NCBI GenBank assembly: GCA_023398855.1
Contig: JAEWRS010000181.1
Coordinates: 1 to 9,962, forward strand
Origin: Bacillota bacterium
Lineage (GTDB): Bacteria; Bacillota; Clostridia; Lachnospirales; Lachnospiraceae
Length of the DNA: 9,962 nucleotides
Direction: 5' to 3'
Position 1 is the first letter of the stretch; each line of letters begins with the position of its first letter. The position numbers were made by a program, and so were the translations under genes. Under the pieces are notes generated by a model. The model saw only the letters and a list, made by a program, of their open reading frames with translations. It did no database searches and had not been told where the DNA came from. Shown piece by piece: positions 1 to 7,396 of the stretch.

Positions 1-33
1 CTTCTAAAAGAAGTGTTAAAAAAAATCAAAGAC

Positions 34-47
34 CAAAAACGTTTTTG
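34..47. promoter_or_regulatory. Candidate LacI-family operator
   Basis: The 14 bases CAAAAACGTTTTTG form a perfect palindrome centred on a CG step, ending 17 nt before the start codon of the LacI-type regulator gene. Seen: the symmetry, the central CG and the position. Known of the family: LacI-type dimers bind even-length palindromes, and the hinge helix leucine wedges into the central CG step. Inference: this is the operator for the adjacent regulator, giving autorepression and control of the whole operon. It is not a good catabolite (cre) site, because the outer pairs are CA/TG instead of TG/CA. No second copy was noticed in the intergenic gaps. The promoter itself is not recognisable in the 64 nt available and may lie partly left of the window. 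Confidence 0.6.
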
Positions 48-64
48 ATAAAAAGAGGTGTAAA

Positions 65-1084
65 ATGGCAAAATCAATTTATGATGTGGCACAGGAAACG
101 GGATTATCTGTAAGTACGGTATCCAGAGCGTTAAACGGATACAGTGATGTATCGGCCAAAACCAGGGCGCGCGTGGCGGAGGCGGCGGAGAGACTTGGGT
201 ATGTTCCAAACACCAGTGCCAAAAATCTGTCTTCAAAAAACAAGAAAAATGTGGCTTTGCTCATCTGCGGACTTTTGGGAGAAGCCCAGTCAAACGAGTT
301 CATGATGAATGTGATCCAGGGAGCCTATACCTACATGATGAAGCATGAGATTAATCTTGCCATGTATTCCATTGGAAAGGAAGAACAGGAAAAAAAAGAT
401 TTTGACACATTTTGCAGGGAATATTCATTGTCAGGCGCCGTGATCATGGGACTCAGGATATCGGACCCTTTGGTAAAGACTCTTCCTCATTCCACTCTGC
501 CCTGTGTTTCTATTGATATACCGCTGGAAGGAGTGTGGACATCGGCTGTCATGACAGATGACAGGAAAGCTTTTGAACAGATCACCCAGTATGTCATTGA
601 CAGGGGGCACAGAAAGCTGATTCTGGTTTATGGACGGAAAAAAGCTGATGTTTCTGTCAGGCGTCAGCAGGGGTACTTAGATGCTCTCGAAAAAAACGGC
701 ATTGATCCCAAAAGCTGTAAAGTAATCTATTCGAATTTTATGGAGCAGACAGCGTATGAAGGAACGAAAAAACTGCTGACGGAATATGGAAAAGAGGCTG
801 GCACAGCTTTTATATGCATGAGCGATCTGACTGCCATAGGTGTTTTAAGAGCAATACAGGAGCTGGGATTTGCGAGCCCGGAGGATTTTTCCATTACCGG
901 TTATGACGGCAACTATTTTATGAAATACATTGATCCCTTTGTTACACGCATCAACCAGAATATGTGGCAGAAAGGCTATGATGCGGCAAAGCTTCTCTTG
1001 AAGATGGTAAATGAAGAAAAGTATCCAAAGAATCATATGACAAAGTATTTTCTTGAGGAAGGTAAGAGTGTAAAACAATTGTAA
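65..1084 (+). CDS. LacI-family transcriptional regulator of the alpha-glucoside operon
   Basis: A 339-residue protein of normal length for the LacI/GalR family. The N-terminal helix-turn-helix covers residues 4-25 (SIYDVAQETGLSVSTVSRAL is the classic recognition core). A hinge helix follows at about 48-57 (PNTSAKNL, with Leu55 as the likely minor-groove wedge), then a periplasmic-binding-protein-like effector domain at 61-339, including the ITGYDG strand at 277-282. The ATG at 65 is supported by AGAGGTG at 54-60. The gene is the first of the operon; the binding-protein gene starts 22 nt after its stop with no terminator between, so it is probably co-transcribed with its targets. It presumably represses from the palindrome at 34-47 until a sugar ligand binds. 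The inducer is unknown. Family assignment is very sure; the regulatory target is inferred from context. Confidence 0.93.
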   Translation: MAKSIYDVAQETGLSVSTVSRALNGYSDVSAKTRARVAEAAERLGYVPNTSAKNLSSKNKKNVALLICGLLGEAQSNEFMMNVIQGAYTYMMKHEINLAMYSIGKEEQEKKDFDTFCREYSLSGAVIMGLRISDPLVKTLPHSTLPCVSIDIPLEGVWTSAVMTDDRKAFEQITQYVIDRGHRKLILVYGRKKADVSVRRQQGYLDALEKNGIDPKSCKVIYSNFMEQTAYEGTKKLLTEYGKEAGTAFICMSDLTAIGVLRAIQELGFASPEDFSITGYDGNYFMKYIDPFVTRINQNMWQKGYDAAKLLLKMVNEEKYPKNHMTKYFLEEGKSVKQL

Positions 1085-1106
1085 AAAAATATTAAGGAGG
1101 ATTTAT

Positions 1107-2465
1107 ATGAAAAGAAAATTGGCGGGATTTATGGCTGCAGTTATGACGGCTGGGGCATTGATCAGTGGCTGTTCTGGCGGAAACAGCAATACAGCTGCAT
1201 CAGGAGCAGGAAAGGGGGAAACTGGGTCCGGCAAGGAAATCCAGATGACTTTTCCAACCTATCTGGCAGGCGAAAATGTAGGAGCTGTTTTCTTCCTTCC
1301 TGAGGTAGAACGGTTTAATGAGAAGTATGCGGGAAAGTATAAGATCGTGATCGAAGAAGTTCCACAGGCCCAGTATGCGGAAAAGATTAAACAACTGGCA
1401 CAGCAGAACAAGCTTCCCGCCATAGTCCATGCACCCGGCTCCGGTGGGATTGATTTACAGTGGTTTAAGAGCGTGGCTCTCGCTAATGGTATGGCATATG
1501 ATCTGACTGAATTTGCAAATTCTAATCCAGAGGTAAAAAAGAACTGGATTGACGAATCCATAGATTACTGCACCGTAGACGGTAAACTGATCTGCAAACC
1601 ACTTTCCGTATTAAAGCCAGTGGGTCTTTTCTATAACAATACCATGTATCAGCCGGAAAAAGCTGTTAAGGATATGACTCTTGTTGAATTTACAGAAAGC
1701 ATTGGTGTTAACAGATTTGCGTTCCAGACTGCGGAAAACGCCTGGACAACAGGACTTCTTCTCACTGCCCTTATTGCCAACCAGGAGGGAGGCGAGGGAT
1801 ATTTAGCTCAGTTTGTGGATGATAAGCTGTACGATTATACCGACGAAAAAGTCGTTTCCGCAACAACCATTTTGCAGGAGCTCCTTCAGAAAAATGCATC
1901 GGCCAATACCATTGGTGCAGCTTATGCAGATGCTGCCAATGCATTTATGAGCAAAAGCGCTGCCATCATATGCAACGGTTCCTGGATGGCATCAGACTTT
2001 GATCATGATGCATCAGACAAGTGGTCCAACGGATTTAACGGCGATGAAGTAACCTCAGATATTTATCCCGGCAACTTTGCTATCGCAAATCCAAGAGTAT
2101 TTGGTGAATTCTGGATCTCCAATACCGCTTCTGATGAGGAAAAAGAGCTGGCAAAAGCGTTCTTTGCCTTCCGTGATTCCAAGGAAGAAATCGAACAGCT
2201 GGTTCTGACTGAAGGGGGAGTGGCACCTAAGCTGGATTACAGTGAGGAGTTTTTAAAGAAACAGGCGGAAAACCGGATTTTATCCCAGCTTGCTGAAAGC
2301 ATGAATGGAAAGACAAAATACACGGCATCAATTTTCGATGTAATGCCAGCCTCCGTTGCTGATACGGAGTTTGGAAAGCTGCTTCCCAAGCTGGCTGATG
2401 GAACTCTTACACCGGTGGAATTTTGCGGCCAGCTGACTCAGAAGGCTGAGGAAGCAAAAAACTAA
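1107..2465 (+). CDS. ABC transporter sugar-binding lipoprotein (family 1 extracellular solute-binding protein)
   Basis: A 452-residue precursor with a lipoprotein signal peptide: basic MKRK start, hydrophobic core at about 5-18, and lipobox I19-S20-G21-C22, so Cys22 is the expected lipidated N-terminus. A Gly/Ser-rich tether (about 23-44) precedes the binding domain, which reads as a cluster of family 1 carbohydrate-binding proteins (PTYLAGENVGAVFF near the start, then an FNEKYAGKYKI strand). It should sit on the outer face of the membrane and deliver sugar to the two permeases encoded downstream. The start is fixed by AAGGAGG at 1094-1100, 6 nt before the ATG. A terminator-like hairpin follows its stop, which would favour more binding protein than permease. 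The ligand is unknown; an alpha-glucoside is inferred from the neighbouring enzymes. Confidence 0.92.
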   Translation: MKRKLAGFMAAVMTAGALISGCSGGNSNTAASGAGKGETGSGKEIQMTFPTYLAGENVGAVFFLPEVERFNEKYAGKYKIVIEEVPQAQYAEKIKQLAQQNKLPAIVHAPGSGGIDLQWFKSVALANGMAYDLTEFANSNPEVKKNWIDESIDYCTVDGKLICKPLSVLKPVGLFYNNTMYQPEKAVKDMTLVEFTESIGVNRFAFQTAENAWTTGLLLTALIANQEGGEGYLAQFVDDKLYDYTDEKVVSATTILQELLQKNASANTIGAAYADAANAFMSKSAAIICNGSWMASDFDHDASDKWSNGFNGDEVTSDIYPGNFAIANPRVFGEFWISNTASDEEKELAKAFFAFRDSKEEIEQLVLTEGGVAPKLDYSEEFLKKQAENRILSQLAESMNGKTKYTASIFDVMPASVADTEFGKLLPKLADGTLTPVEFCGQLTQKAEEAKN

Positions 2466-2481
2466 TCGTAATATGGGAATT

Positions 2482-2534
2482 AAATACTGTTGCAAAAAAC
2501 CTGTACCAAGGGTGTATTGCAGCAGTATTTTTTT
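2482..2534 (+). terminator. Intra-operon attenuator-type terminator
   Basis: Left arm 2482-2495 (AAATACTGTTGCAA) pairs with right arm 2517-2530 (TTGCAGCAGTATTT) over 14 bp with one G-U pair and a 21-nt loop. A T-run extends from the arm to 2534. The hairpin lies between the binding-protein stop and the first permease ribosome binding site. Seen: stem and T-run. Inference: partial Rho-independent termination that raises binding-protein mRNA relative to the membrane components, a common arrangement in sugar ABC operons. It could also stabilise the 3' end of a processed upstream transcript. Confidence 0.75.
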
Positions 2535-2551
2535 AGAAAGAAGGGAAGAAA

Positions 2552-3448
2552 ATGAAAGCAGGAAAGTCAAATCCCACCGTTTTGGAGAGAAGGAATTATA
2601 AGTGGTGTTACTTATTTTTACTGCCCTCCTTCTTAATATTTTTGCTGTTTTACTTATCGCCCATTCTCACGGTAATCGCCACATCCTTTACCAGGTGGGA
2701 TGGGTTCAATAAACCGGTTTTCATAGGACTCAAAAATTACATGGACCTTTTTCATTCAAAAACCTTTCTCATATCCTTGAAAAATCTCCTTGCCTGGTCC
2801 ATGATTGCTGCCACCTTTCATGTTGGATTTGGCGTACTCATGGCATTTGTCCTGTATGCAAAGCCAAGGGGCTGGAAATTCACCAGAGTGGTTTTTATGG
2901 TGCCAAACGTGATCTCAGCGGCTGCATGGGCCATGATCTATAAATTTATTTTTAATGATGATATGGGAATTTTAAATAACCTGATCCGAAAATTTTCCCC
3001 GGAATTTCATGTCCAATGGTTTTATCAGTCTCCGTATGCATTCTGGGCAGTTACATGTACATGGATTTTTTATGCCGTAATTGTAACCCTGGTGGTATTA
3101 AATGATTTAATGGCAGTTCCCGAGGAAGTGGTGGAAGCCGCAAGAGTTGACGGGGCCTCCCCGTGGCAGCTGACCCGGCATATCATGCTCCCCCTTTGCA
3201 GGAATGCCATTGGGACAGGGGTGATCTGTTCCATTACTTCCAGAATCGCCATGTATGAGCAGATCAGGCTGACCACTGCAGGCGGTCCAGGAGACGATAC
3301 CATGAATATACCGCTGATTCTGGTCAATTCCATATCGGATATGAAATACGGGTATGCCAATGCCAACGGAATGGTTATGTTTGCCTTGGGTCTTATTATT
3401 CTGGCAGTTGTCAATGTTACATTCCGCATGAATGACAGTATCTATTAG
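2552..3448 (+). CDS. Sugar ABC transporter permease, MalF/UgpA type
   Basis: A 298-residue inner-membrane protein with about six hydrophobic segments (roughly 18-45, 72-103, 112-133, 160-185, 213-235 and 268-291). The cytoplasmic EAA loop that docks the ATPase is intact at 195-214 (EAARVDGASPWQLTRHIMLP, with the conserved Gly201 and Pro214). The length fits the short MalF-like permeases of the CUT1 carbohydrate uptake family. The start at 2552 follows an AAGGGA ribosome binding site at 2541-2546, weaker than those of the other operon genes. This would further lower permease synthesis compared with the binding protein. It pairs with the next gene, 12 nt downstream, to form the heterodimeric channel. 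Substrate is not readable from the sequence. Confidence 0.93.
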   Translation: MKAGKSNPTVLERRNYKWCYLFLLPSFLIFLLFYLSPILTVIATSFTRWDGFNKPVFIGLKNYMDLFHSKTFLISLKNLLAWSMIAATFHVGFGVLMAFVLYAKPRGWKFTRVVFMVPNVISAAAWAMIYKFIFNDDMGILNNLIRKFSPEFHVQWFYQSPYAFWAVTCTWIFYAVIVTLVVLNDLMAVPEEVVEAARVDGASPWQLTRHIMLPLCRNAIGTGVICSITSRIAMYEQIRLTTAGGPGDDTMNIPLILVNSISDMKYGYANANGMVMFALGLIILAVVNVTFRMNDSIY

Positions 3449-3460
3449 GAGGAGGGCACA

Positions 3461-4285
3461 ATGAAGAAAACAATTACCGTATTTTGTATGTATCTCCTTA
3501 TGGCTTTTACTGTGGTCCTATCGATTTTTCCGATTCTCTGGGTGATCATGTCATCCTTTAAAACAAATGCGCAGATTCTTGGCAATCCATTTACTCTGCC
3601 TTCCGCTATAAGCTTTGAACCGTATATCTACCTGTTTGAGAAATACGATTTTCTCCGGTACGCTGCCAATTCCTTTTTGGTGTGCATTTCCTCAACACTC
3701 CTGTCCCTGCTGTTTTTTTCCATGGGCGCGTATGTGATCGGAAAGTACCGCTTTCCGGGAAAATCCCTGATTTTTGCCTTGTTTACCATAACCTTGCTGG
3801 TCCCATCCCATTCCAAGGCACAGCCCATATTTTCCCTGGTTATGAAGATGAATCTGTATGACAATATCTGGGGGCTGGCAGTTGTTTACTTATCCATGGG
3901 TCTGGCCATGTCCATGTTTATTTTAAAATCCACCTTTATGTCCATACCTTCATCCTTAGATGAAGCGGCAAGGCTGGAGGGAGCAGGTTTTCTCCGGGTA
4001 TTTTTCCAGATCAACCTTCCCCTGGCAAAGGGCGGCTTGGCTACTGCCGGAATTCTCATGTTTTTAAATAACTGGAATGAATTTTTTTATGCTTCATTGC
4101 TGACCTCTTCCAATAAAAACAGGACTTTGCCGGTAGCATTACAATTTTTCACCGAATCATTTTCTTATGATTATACAAAGCTGTTTGCCGCTTTGACTCT
4201 TGTCGTGCTTCCTGGCATTATCTTGTATGCACTGGCCCAGGAGCAGGTACAGGCAAGTGTTGCGGCATCAGGAGTAAAAGGCTGA
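3461..4285 (+). CDS. Sugar ABC transporter permease, MalG/UgpE type
   Basis: A 274-residue inner-membrane protein of the MalG class. Hydrophobic segments lie at about 7-32, 68-92, 103-123, 135-157, 190-212 and 240-260. The EAA loop is at 168-187 (E168-A-A-R, Gly174, ending in NLP at 185-187). The tail QASVAASGVKG matches the usual end of this family, where the C-terminus contacts the ATPase dimer. A strong GGAGGAGGG site in the 12-nt gap after the first permease supports the ATG at 3461. It forms the translocation pore with the preceding permease. No ATP-binding subunit gene is found anywhere in the operon, so a shared ATPase encoded elsewhere is inferred. Confidence 0.94.
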   Translation: MKKTITVFCMYLLMAFTVVLSIFPILWVIMSSFKTNAQILGNPFTLPSAISFEPYIYLFEKYDFLRYAANSFLVCISSTLLSLLFFSMGAYVIGKYRFPGKSLIFALFTITLLVPSHSKAQPIFSLVMKMNLYDNIWGLAVVYLSMGLAMSMFILKSTFMSIPSSLDEAARLEGAGFLRVFFQINLPLAKGGLATAGILMFLNNWNEFFYASLLTSSNKNRTLPVALQFFTESFSYDYTKLFAALTLVVLPGIILYALAQEQVQASVAASGVKG

Positions 4286-4302
4286 CATTTTAGGAGGACA
4301 GA

Positions 4303-7275
4303 ATGCATAAAACAATAAATTTTTTTAAGGGCAAGGGAGATTTAAAAAACTGGCTGATAGAGGAGACAGAATTTGATGCCCGGAATTTAGGTAAATACGA
4401 GGCGATTTTTGCCCAGGGAAATGGTTACATAGGGATGCGCAATGCCTTAGAGGAGCGGTATGTGGAAGAGGTGAGGAACACCTTTATTACCGGAACCTTC
4501 AATAAGGCAGGAGATGAGGAGGTAACTGAGCTTCCCAACATTCCTGATGTAACTGCAATGGACATTACTGTAAACGGATACCGTCTGAACCTCCAGTCAG
4601 GAAAGGTCATGGAGTATTCACGGGTTATGAATTTAAAAAACGGTGAAACCATTAGAAGGGTAGTATGGAAATGCCCGGAGGGTACTGTGGTAACTGCCTT
4701 GTTTAAACGGTTTGTTTCCCTTAAAAATGAACATATTGCGGCAGAATACTTAGAACTTTCCTGTGACCGCAGCGCCCAGCTGGTCATTGAAACGGGGATT
4801 CATGGGGAGGTGACAAACCACGGAGCCATGCATTTTGAGAATCTGAGGCGCAGGATTTATGATGGAGCTGCCATGCAGTTTCTGTCGGAAACCACCCAGT
4901 CCCGGGTTCTGGCGGCAGTCCACAGTGCCTGCCGGATGAACCGGGAGGAGAAATCCCTTCCTATTATGGGAAGAAGAACTATGGATCTGCGCTGGTCCGT
5001 GGCAGCAGAGGCAGGTGAATCGGTCTGCCTGGAAAAGATATCCTGTTTTCATTCCTCCAGGGACCTGGCTTATGAAAAAGAAGAACACTCCGGCATGTCT
5101 GAGCGTTTGAAAGCGGATGGAATGGAATGTTTATTGATTGCGTTTGAAAAAGGATATGAAGAACTGCTGGCGGAATCAGAAGCAGTGTGGGAAGAATTCT
5201 GGAAAGGGCATGGGGTGACTATACGGGGAAATGACGATTTTGACCAGCTTTCTCTTCGGTTTGCCCAGTACCATTTAAATATTATGGTGAAAAAGGACGA
5301 CAACCGGGTGGGAATCGGTGCAAAGGCTCTGACAGGAGAGGGGTACAAAGGCCATTCCTTTTGGGATACGGAAATGTTTATCTTACCTTACTTTACCTTT
5401 ACAGAGCCAGAAACCGCAAGAACACTTCTGGAATACCGCTACAGAAATCTCTATGGCGCCCGCAAAAAGGCAGCTGAAAACGGTTGGGACGGAGCAATGT
5501 ATCCATGGGAGTGCGCCTGGATTGACGACGGAGAGGTAACCCCCCTATACCTGGGCACTGATGTGGTAACGGGAAAGGTGCAAAAGTGCCTGACAGGCTT
5601 AATTGAGCACCATATCAGCGCTGATGTGGCCTATGGGGTGTGGCAGTATTATCAGGTCTCAGGAGACCAGGACTATATGGAGCGGTACGGATACGAGATC
5701 ATACTGGATACCGCTCTTTTCTGGGCCAGCCGTGTGGAATGGAATGAGAAAAAGGGCTGTTATGAAATCCTTGATGTGATTGGGCCGGATGAGTATAAGG
5801 AGCATGTGGACAATAATGCTTATACCAATTATATGGCAGATTATAATATGGAGCTGGCGGAACGTATTATGGAAGCCTTGCCAAAGGAAAACAAAGAGGT
5901 TTCAGAACGGCTTGACCGGAAGTTCCATTTCAGCCAGTTAAAACAAAAGCTTATGGAAAAGAGGGCAAAGCTCTATTTGCCCGTGCCGGGTGAACATGGT
6001 ATTGTTCCTCAGACAGACCAGTACATGAGCCTGGAGCCTATTGATCTGGCTCCCTATAAGGCTTCAGGAAGGGTCCTTGGAATCCATCAGGATTATAATA
6101 TGGAGCAGATGGGAAAACTGATGGTTTCCAAACAGGCTGATACGGTAATGCTGGATTTTCTGCTGCCAAATCTTTTCTCATTGGAAACAAAAAGAAAAAA
6201 TTTTGAGTTTTATGAAGAGAAAACCCTTCATGATTCATCCTTAAGCCGCTGTGTGCATGCAGTTTTAGCCAATGATTACGGAATGGATGACATGGCCTAC
6301 CAAATGCATCAGGCGGCATGCTCCATTGATCTGGGACCTAATATGAAATCCTCAGAGGAAGGAATTCACAGTGCTTCCATTGGTGGGATCTGGTTAAGCT
6401 GCGTCATGGGCTTTGGTGGTGTGAGGCTTAGCCATGGCAGACTGGAGCTTCATCCAAAGCTTCCAAAGGCCTGGGAGGAGCTATGCTTTCCATTGGTATG
6501 GAAGGGCCAGAGGCTGTCGGTAACCGTGGATAAGAAGGGCGTGAGAATTGATAACAACGGAAGCTGTCCGGTAACACTTGTGGTATTTGGAAGAAGCAGC
6601 AAGGCGGAGCCAAAGGAATCTTTGTACGTGGAAAAGAAAACTTATGAAGCAGTTATCTTTGATTTGGATGGAGTGATCTGCCATACGGATCATTACCACT
6701 ATCTTGCCTGGAAAGAGGTGGCTGATGAGCTGGGAATTTATTTTGATGAAACCATCAATAACCGGTTAAGAGGAGTCAGCCGAAAGGAAAGCTTTGATAT
6801 CATACTGGAACAATATGATAAGGCAATGAAGGAAGAAGAGAAGGAAATCTATCTTACGAAAAAGAATGAGGTCTATACAAAACTGCTGGAAAGCATGAGC
6901 CCGTCGGATTTATCTGCAGAAATAAAGGATACATTATCAGAGCTTAGAGGGCGGGGGATGAAGCTGGCCATTGGTTCCTCCAGCAAAAATGCGGGACTGA
7001 TCTTAAAGCAGCTGGGACTGGAACACTTCTTTGATGCAGTTTCCGATGGAAATGCAATCACCCATTCAAAGCCTCATCCGGAAGTATTTCAAAAAGCAGC
7101 CGTCATGCTGAACTGTGAAGCAAAAAACTGCCTTGTGGTAGAAGATGCAAAGGCAGGGCTTAAAGCGGCAAAATCCTGCAAAATGGATTGCGCTGCCGTG
7201 GGTGATGCTGTAAAATCTTTATTAGCAGATTATAAACTGTCATCCTTCCGGCAGTTACTGGAAATCGTGGAATGA
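4303..7275 (+). CDS. GH65 disaccharide phosphorylase fused to beta-phosphoglucomutase
   Basis: A 990-residue cytoplasmic two-enzyme protein. Residues 1-770 form a complete GH65 phosphorylase: N-terminal beta-sandwich (about 1-260), (alpha/alpha)6 barrel with GHSFWDTEMF at 350-359, the catalytic-acid motif GPDEY (Glu497) followed by VDNNAYTN, and phosphate-site residues Ser645-Ser646 and His689. Residues 781-990 form a complete HAD-type beta-phosphoglucomutase: DLDG (Asp787 nucleophile, Asp789 acid/base), Thr795 and His799, SSSK (892-895), Lys923, and Glu947-Asp948 for Mg. Known of the family: inverting phosphorolysis of an alpha-glucoside yields beta-glucose 1-phosphate, which the mutase turns into glucose 6-phosphate. 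The stretch HISADVAYGVWQYY (437-450) looks more like the kojibiose/trehalose branch than maltose phosphorylase, so the disaccharide stays open. AGGAGG (4292-4297) sets the start, 17 nt after the permease gene. Confidence 0.93.
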   Translation: MHKTINFFKGKGDLKNWLIEETEFDARNLGKYEAIFAQGNGYIGMRNALEERYVEEVRNTFITGTFNKAGDEEVTELPNIPDVTAMDITVNGYRLNLQSGKVMEYSRVMNLKNGETIRRVVWKCPEGTVVTALFKRFVSLKNEHIAAEYLELSCDRSAQLVIETGIHGEVTNHGAMHFENLRRRIYDGAAMQFLSETTQSRVLAAVHSACRMNREEKSLPIMGRRTMDLRWSVAAEAGESVCLEKISCFHSSRDLAYEKEEHSGMSERLKADGMECLLIAFEKGYEELLAESEAVWEEFWKGHGVTIRGNDDFDQLSLRFAQYHLNIMVKKDDNRVGIGAKALTGEGYKGHSFWDTEMFILPYFTFTEPETARTLLEYRYRNLYGARKKAAENGWDGAMYPWECAWIDDGEVTPLYLGTDVVTGKVQKCLTGLIEHHISADVAYGVWQYYQVSGDQDYMERYGYEIILDTALFWASRVEWNEKKGCYEILDVIGPDEYKEHVDNNAYTNYMADYNMELAERIMEALPKENKEVSERLDRKFHFSQLKQKLMEKRAKLYLPVPGEHGIVPQTDQYMSLEPIDLAPYKASGRVLGIHQDYNMEQMGKLMVSKQADTVMLDFLLPNLFSLETKRKNFEFYEEKTLHDSSLSRCVHAVLANDYGMDDMAYQMHQAACSIDLGPNMKSSEEGIHSASIGGIWLSCVMGFGGVRLSHGRLELHPKLPKAWEELCFPLVWKGQRLSVTVDKKGVRIDNNGSCPVTLVVFGRSSKAEPKESLYVEKKTYEAVIFDLDGVICHTDHYHYLAWKEVADELGIYFDETINNRLRGVSRKESFDIILEQYDKAMKEEEKEIYLTKKNEVYTKLLESMSPSDLSAEIKDTLSELRGRGMKLAIGSSSKNAGLILKQLGLEHFFDAVSDGNAITHSKPHPEVFQKAAVMLNCEAKNCLVVEDAKAGLKAAKSCKMDCAAVGDAVKSLLADYKLSSFRQLLEIVE

Positions 7276-7286
7276 GGAGGAGGGAG

Positions 7287-7382
7287 ATGGAAAACTACCG
7301 TGCGGCAGACAAAAAGAGGTACGGCTTTACCTGGACAGCCAGCGTATTTTTAATTATGCTTTGTGATTATTTATTGGATTAG
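7287..7382 (+). CDS. Possible 31-residue small protein, unrecognised
   Basis: A short frame in the gap between the fused phosphorylase and the alpha-glucosidase genes. It has an unusually strong ribosome binding site, AGGAGGAGGG at 7275-7284, right after the upstream stop. The product starts MENYRAADKKRYGF, has basic residues 9-11, and continues with a hydrophobic stretch at about 14-26 (FTWTASVFLIMLC), then DYLLD. It ends 14 nt before the next start codon, so it could couple translation across the gap. An alternative in-frame ATG at 7272 overlaps the upstream TGA (ATGA) and would give 36 residues, but then the ribosome binding site would lie inside the gene. It could be a genuine small membrane-associated protein, a leader-like coupling peptide, or the stub of a lost gene. 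I do not recognise it. Confidence 0.4.
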   Translation: MENYRAADKKRYGFTWTASVFLIMLCDYLLD

Positions 7383-7396
7383 AAAGGGAAAAAACT

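Noticed and set aside
34..47. Catabolite-responsive (cre) site
   Set aside because: The palindrome has CA and TG at its ends where cre sites need TG and CA, so a pathway-specific LacI operator fits better.
1053..1081. Separate promoter for the binding-protein gene at the end of the regulator gene
   Set aside because: TTGAGG at 1053-1058 has only CAATTG at the right distance, too weak to call.
3070..3429. Minus-strand 119-codon open frame across the first permease gene
   Set aside because: It lies wholly inside a well-supported permease gene on the other strand and its product shows no recognisable family; a shadow frame.
4425..5348. Three overlapping minus-strand open frames of 92-120 codons opposite the GH65 domain
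   Set aside because: They are antisense to conserved GH65 sequence, with low-complexity products rich in Ser, Pro and Phe and no family resemblance.
4303..7275. Naming the GH65 domain maltose phosphorylase
   Set aside because: The acceptor-side stretch HISADVAYGVWQYY does not look like the maltose branch, and the substrate cannot be settled by eye.
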